This document shows, in pieces, positions 56,690 through 64,000 of a stretch of 64,000 nucleotides of DNA. The DNA lies in NCBI GenBank assembly GCA_003254885.1, contig QANT01004794.1:1-64000 (forward strand), read 5' to 3'. This DNA comes from Purshia tridentata. Its lineage: Eukaryota > Streptophyta > Magnoliopsida > Rosales > Rosaceae. A program made the position numbers and the translations under genes. The number at the start of each line of letters is the position of its first letter. Within the stretch, counting starts at the first letter, position 1. The notes beneath the pieces are model-generated. The model saw only the letters and a list, made by a program, of their open reading frames with translations. It had not been told where the DNA came from and did not search any database.

Positions 56690-57290
56690 AGAGATTCTTC
56701 CACTTCTCCTTAGATTCCATAGCCAAATTCAAAGCAAAGGCCAATGCAGAGTGTAAAACCAACAAAATCTCTTCCTTTTAGTCCCTGTTTGCTCTTCTCT
56801 GGAAGACTATAACTCGGGCTCGCAAAACTACCTCCAAATCAAGCAATCAGTTGCAGATTGGCAGCCAATAATAGAGCGAGACTCGACGCACCATTGTCTG
56901 CAAATTACTTTGGTAACTCAATTTACCCAATTCGATCAGAAGTCACCACAGTCGGTGAAGTTCTTGAAAACGGGCTTGGGTGGGTAGCTTGGAAACTGCA
57001 CGAGACTATTGTAACCACAACGACAAGTTGATTCATGGGTCTGTTGACTACTGGCTGAAGTTGTTGGCCATGTATAGATTGGATTAGGTGTTTGATCCGA
57101 ACTGTGTGATGATGGGGAGGTTGCCGAGATTTGATATGTATGGGAATGAATTTGGGATGGGGAAAGCGGTGGCCCTGCGAAGTGGGTATGCCAACAAGTT
57201 TGATGAAAAAGTTTCGACTTATCTAAGAAGGAAAGAAAGGAAAGGAGCAGCGTAGACTTAGAGGTGCGTCTTGTACACGATAATATGAGG
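56690..57290 (+). pseudogene. BAHD (HXXXD-type) acyltransferase pseudogene, 3' half
   Basis: Plus-strand reading in shifting frames gives a run of family-like blocks in the right order: a segment like IAKFKAKANAECKTNKISS, LFALLWKTITRAR, NYFGNSIYPIRSEVTTVGE, GLGWVAWKLHE, LPRFDMYGNEFGMGKAVALR, and a VDLEVRL end. These correspond to the C-terminal half of BAHD acyltransferases, which transfer acyl groups from CoA to alcohols or amines. The DFGWG structural motif appears as EFGMG. At least two frame changes (near 56840-56880 and near 57014) and two in-frame stops (near 56778 and 57085) disable it, and the N-terminal half with the catalytic HXXXD is missing; the upstream sequence is low-complexity. 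It is a dead host-gene copy. Confidence 0.75.
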
Positions 57291-58027
57291 GTTTAAAAAT
57301 AAAGAATACAAAACCGGTGGCTTATTACTCACTATATCTCTTTTTAATGGCTTTTGACTAGTTTACACTAATAAAAATACTCCCTAAACCCTATTAATTA
57401 ATTCCTAACTATATATAACAGATGGCGAAGTTTATGGCAGCCATGGTAGCTCCACAGACGTCACGGCCTTCTTATATGTGGCCCCCATGACATCATTTTC
57501 TTTTTGTTTATTGTGTTAAATATTTGCCTCTTTAAGTAATTTTGTATAAAAATAATTTTTTAATTAGAATGTTTCTTTTTTTGAAGGAGGAGCGGGGTAA
57601 TTAAGTAAAATAGTAAGTACTAAGTACACCAATTAACTAGCTAGTTATGATATTTTTCTTCTCAATGTTAATTAATGTGTTAGTTTGAATCCCTCTCTCT
57701 ACGTGTACGTAGTACGTACATATATAGGTTTTTTTTTTTTTTTTTTTTTAATTTNTTTTTTTTTTTAATATGGGAAAGGAGCTAGATCGAGTCATACTTG
57801 AGATCTCTTTCAATATTTAGAAAAGAAATATCACTAAATTAATAATTAGTGATATTTAAAAAGGAGAAAATTACACAAACACCTGACACAAAATACCTAT
57901 AGCCATAAAGCATGATACAAGCTAGCTACGTACATGCATCTAAAAATTATTGTCTTACAACCTTAAACGTACACTTGAAAGAAAAATAGATCATAAATCA
58001 AAGGGCTGGAAATTACTGAACCAACAC
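57291..58027. other. Intergenic region between BAHD pseudogene and carboxylesterase
   Basis: AT-rich, non-coding, with a long poly-T tract at about 57729-57770 that holds an ambiguous base at 57755. A B-box-like word (TTAGTTTGAATCCC near 57678) may be a decayed SINE. Carboxylesterase 3' untranslated sequence is probably at the right end. Confidence 0.45.

Positions 58028-58060
<33 letters not shown>
58028..58060. repeat. (GAT)n microsatellite just after the carboxylesterase stop codon
   Basis: About eleven GAT units on the plus strand (ATC on the gene strand), only three bases beyond the carboxylesterase stop, so it lies at the start of that gene's 3' untranslated region. Confidence 0.9.
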
Positions 58061-58061
<1 letters not shown>

Positions 58062-58063
58062 TT

Positions 58064-61019
<2,956 letters not shown>

Positions 61020-61677
61020 TAAGGATTCAGATCTTTGTTTTGAAGAAATCTAGGTATTCATTCCAAAACCAATTAGCAATAAGAAGAATAGTTCAAACTT
61101 TTATAAACCATTAGCAATACTCTAATACTATGAAAGAATCTAGGCATCTATATCAAAACCAATTGGCAATAAAAAGAGTAGTCCAAAATTTTATAAATCA
61201 CTAGTAAGACCTTCACATTTTCAATGTGGGATATTTCTCAACATGTTTTACTTTTGGATGTATAGTGATAAAAGGGTAATGAATCAATATGATAGCTCAC
61301 ATATATACACCAAGGGTGAATAAAATGCGTTTCTTTTGTACTATTCATTTAAGGATTCAGATCTTTGTTTTGAAGAAATCTAAGCATTCATTCCAAAACC
61401 AATTAGCAATAAGAAGAGTAGTTCAAACTTTTATAAACCATTAGCAATGCTCTAATACTATGAAAGAATCTAGGCATCTATATCAAAACCAATTAGCAAT
61501 AAAAGGAGTAGTCCAAAATTTTATAAACCATTAGTAAGACCTTCACATTTTCAATGTGAGATATTTCTCAACATGTTTTACTTTTGGATGTATAGTGATA
61601 AAAGGGTCATGAATCAATATGATAGCTCACATGTATACACTAAGGGTGAATAAAATGCGTTTCTTTTGTACTATTCA
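61020..61677 (-). mobile_element. Tandemly duplicated TRIM-like unit (2 x 330 bp)
   Basis: The segment 61020-61347 is repeated at 61350-61677 with a constant 330-base offset and only about ten mismatches. Read on the minus strand, each unit begins TGTTGAGAAATATC(C/T)CACATTGAAAATG and contains TTATTGCCAATTGGTTTT and a PBS-like TAGTATTAGAGTA. That is the same order as the TRIM remnant at 16296-16560. Inside each unit the LTR-like text occurs twice about 90 bases apart. No coding sequence is present. This is a fossil miniature LTR-type element that was later doubled in place; the high identity makes the doubling younger than the insertion. Confidence 0.65.
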
Positions 61678-62298
61678 CAAGGAAAATAATGCTTCCTTTT
61701 TCATTGACTAGCTAGTATTAGTCATTCCACTTTGAAAGGACATGTAGACTGTTAAAACTTTTGAGGGCTGTATACAAATTAATGAGATAAGATCCTTAAT
61801 AACAAGACTTCATTCTCATCATTTTTCCACTTAAATTAAAAAAGAAAAGAAGATAACATGTAATTAGATAAATAGAAAAAACAACTGTAATGAGGCTGAT
61901 ACCATTTGTACTGTACATGTGGTAAAGCTACCGTATTCAAAACCTTTTTCATATACAAACAAATATTGGTGATCAGTCTTTCACTAATATATGGACATGC
62001 ACATAATCGCCTCTAATCAAGGGCTCATTAATTCTAAGCCTAAAAAAAGTGCTAATTTGTTTAATTATGTATTATTTTATACAAAACAAATTATGTTTAT
62101 TTAACGTCCAACCCTAGCCAAAGACCCAATCCAACCTTTTAACTAAATCCATCAATCAATTACCTTATAAGTACTGTATATGATAAAATGCCTTTCAACT
62201 TCAAACATAAAAATTTTCGCTCAAAAATTTCAAATAATTCTATAAATATTTTTAGTTGTATTGGAGGAAATTGAATCATGAATCTATCATGATCTTAA
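61678..62298. other. AT-rich intergenic sequence
   Basis: Nothing recognisable beyond AT-rich text; no gene or bounded repeat supported. Confidence 0.5.
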
Positions 62299-62618
62299 TA
62301 AGGCTTATTTGTACATTTATCCCTAAAACTATAATTTTGTCTAACTTCACCCCTTTAAATTATATTCAAACAATATATTCATGTAAGTTTCTTCTATGTC
62401 TCACATAATCCAAAACAATCAAGTTTGTCAATTTCACCGTCAATTTACCTCTTGCCACATCAATATTTCAAAAGGTAAAATGGACAGACTTAATGATTTT
62501 GGATTATGTGAGACACATAAAAAACTTACAAAAGGGTAAAATGAAATAATAAATTTTAAGGGGATGAAGTGAGACGCAACTTAATTTTAGAAGATAAAAA
62601 TGTGCAAATAAGCCTTAT
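62299..62618. mobile_element. MITE with long terminal inverted repeats (320 bp)
   Basis: The left end TAAGGCTTATTTGTACATTTAT is mirrored by the right end, which on the other strand reads TAAGGCTTATTTGCACATTT. The match continues inward (TCTAACTTCACCCCTTTAAA against TCTCACTTCATCCCCTTAAA; CTCACATAATCCAAAA on both arms). No reading frame is present. A possible 3-bp TAA duplication flanks it, but the flanks are too AT-rich to be sure of the superfamily. Confidence 0.75.
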
Positions 62619-63794
62619 AATAATTTTTTTATGTAATCATGCATTAACCCAAATTTAATAGTTCATCTTAAATTCCAAAAGCGGAAATCTTACTACGTTG
62701 GACCAGCTAGTTGGTTGTCAAAGGTAATGATAATTTAAATAGGAATTCAAACTAACCAAAATAGGTTCAATGAGTAAATCACACTTTTACAACTAACTAT
62801 ACGTTGAAAAGAATAGTCTGAATGCAATGAAAAGACCCGAAAATAACGAATAATTAGTGGCATAGTCCACTTATTCCAACAAGAAAATCAAGTGGCCTTT
62901 GTAAGGCTTCTAGAGTTTCCCAATTCAATATTAAACAGGTCCGAACTAATTGAGTACTTGTGTCAAAAATTCTCCGAATTGGTCGTATTTGCAGTGATGA
63001 CATGTAAGATGGTATACTAAATGTAATATAAAAATGTGATAACAATAGTATTATTGTTTTCGTTAGCCCCGAAATAATATATATATAAAATTCAAGACTT
63101 GTATCATTTGATGATGCCATGTGAATCGCTATCATTATTGTATAAGTAGATCTCATTGTGAAAGGCCTAGTAAAAGAAAAACCAATCCACTTCGAGCAAT
63201 TTGCCATTCTCTCATTGATTCCTATGAATATAGAAAACTTGTATTTCTCTTAAACCACATTTAATTAATATTGCAAGTCAATATATAAAGAAATATTTCC
63301 CACAGGTCACAGCCCACGTGAACTATTATTGTGTAACAAGACAAAATGAACTAATATATTTTCGTTTTCCTTCAAAAAAGAAAGCAAAAAAATTACGCAT
63401 CACTTTGACCGCTAGCCATATATATGCAAGTTGCTAAAAAGGAAAAAGTTGGGTGTAATTGGTAAACCTTATTGTCTTTTTTGGGTGGTCCATTTGTGAT
63501 TGCTTGCAATGGAATTAATAATGTTTGAAAATGAATGTGTTGCATGTGTATGCACATACATCATGGTGGCGGTTGTGAATGTGAATTATATATGTGATAG
63601 TGGTCTGTATTGGGTGGGTGTTGTGTTGTGTTCATCATGCATGGTGCTGGTCATGCTGGTAGCCAACAGCCATTGATAAGTCCGAATCAAACCTACCACT
63701 TAGAGAAGAAGCTTGACCCTGAGCTTTCTTAAGTCTACACAAATTATGGTCTACCTACCTTGTCATTCCACTCTTTAAAAATGCTTGTTCGGCA
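62619..63794. other. Intergenic sequence
   Basis: AT-rich, with some GT-rich text near 63500-63660. No gene with recognisable features; short open frames here lack codon or domain support. Confidence 0.45.
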
Positions 63795-64000
63795 GTGTAA
63801 GCTCAAGATTGGAACTGTTCATTTTTTAAATTACTTATTAAAGATTATATCTGTAAAAAATCAACTCAATCAAAAATCGTTTAGCTATATAACTATTATC
63901 GAATAAATGAAATAAATGGACGGTTTGGTCAATAAACCATTCTTTAAATACAATACGTCCATTTATTTCATTTATTCGATAACAATTATAAAACCAAACG
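63795..64000. mobile_element. Fold-back element, cut by the window end
   Basis: Shares ordered words with the 30154-30498 element: CTCAAGATTGGAACTG, TTAAATTACTTATTAAAGAT, AAAAAATCAACTCAATC, AAATCGTTTAG. The second arm starts after a centre near 63940: CGAATAAATGAAATAAATGGACG is answered by CGTCCATTTATTTCATTTATTCG, then ACAATTATAAAACCAAACG at the edge. The right end lies outside the window. Confidence 0.65.

Noticed and set aside
62854-63207. Minus-strand open frame of 117 residues near the window end
   Set aside because: No recognisable domain, AT-rich composition and no splice partners; probably chance.

Overview
The window is nuclear DNA of a dicot plant. It has AT-rich intergenic space, intron-rich genes with canonical GT..AG junctions, and plant-only families such as prolycopene isomerase, a CDPK and a VQ protein. 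Gene content and repeat style suggest a woody rosid, possibly Rosaceae or Prunus-like; that last step is an impression, not a proof. There is no operon, phage, plasmid or CRPR-type array: this is ordinary chromosome with nine intact protein genes, one acyltransferase pseudogene and several small non-autonomous elements. Two ambiguous bases (N at 56435 and 57755) sit in homopolymer-rich sequence.

Layout. 687-6787 (+): carotenoid isomerase CRTISO, 13 coding exons, with a hAT-type MITE in intron 3. 7626-14317 (-): ABCG22-like half-size ABC transporter, 10 coding exons, convergent with CRTISO. 14.3-23.1 kb: long gene-poor stretch with a TRIM remnant, an ACGT/G-box cluster without a visible gene, and one arm of a fold-back element. 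23129-28412 (-): CPK1/2/20-type calcium-dependent protein kinase, 7 exons, with a solo-LTR-like unit in its first intron. 31533-32030 (+): VQ-motif protein. 33768-39879 (+): DONSON-like replication protein, 14 coding exons. 41145-43585 (-): F-box/JmjC protein, JMJ22-like. 46988-49136 (-): GTD-binding (DUF593) myosin-binding protein, MYOB7-like. 52556-54756 (+): CDC20. About 56.69-57.29 kb (+): BAHD acyltransferase pseudogene. 58064-60508 (-): CXE15-like carboxylesterase. 60.5-64 kb: repeats, namely a tandemly doubled TRIM-like unit, a MITE and a fold-back element cut by the window edge.

How the genes relate. They are not a pathway cluster. CRTISO acts in plastid carotenoid synthesis, ABCG22 in guard-cell water control, the CDPK in calcium signalling, VQ in WRKY/MAPK-linked transcription, DONSON in replication initiation, JMJ22 in chromatin demethylation, MYOB7 in myosin XI cargo binding, CDC20 in APC/C activation, and the carboxylesterase in small-molecule ester hydrolysis. 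From memory, four of them (ABCG22, JMJ22, MYOB7, CXE15) match Arabidopsis loci AT5G06530, AT5G06550, AT5G06560 and AT5G06570, so much of the window looks like an expanded ancestral block. DONSON carries E2F-like motifs upstream and CDC20 carries an MSA-like motif next to its TATA box, which fits S-phase and G2/M expression respectively.

I found no convincing undescribed multi-gene system. The points most worth a second look are the long repeat-bearing N-terminus of CRTISO, the cell-cycle promoter motifs, the orphan G-box cluster, the Ser-Glu-His-like triad of the carboxylesterase, and the small elements with clear target-site duplications.
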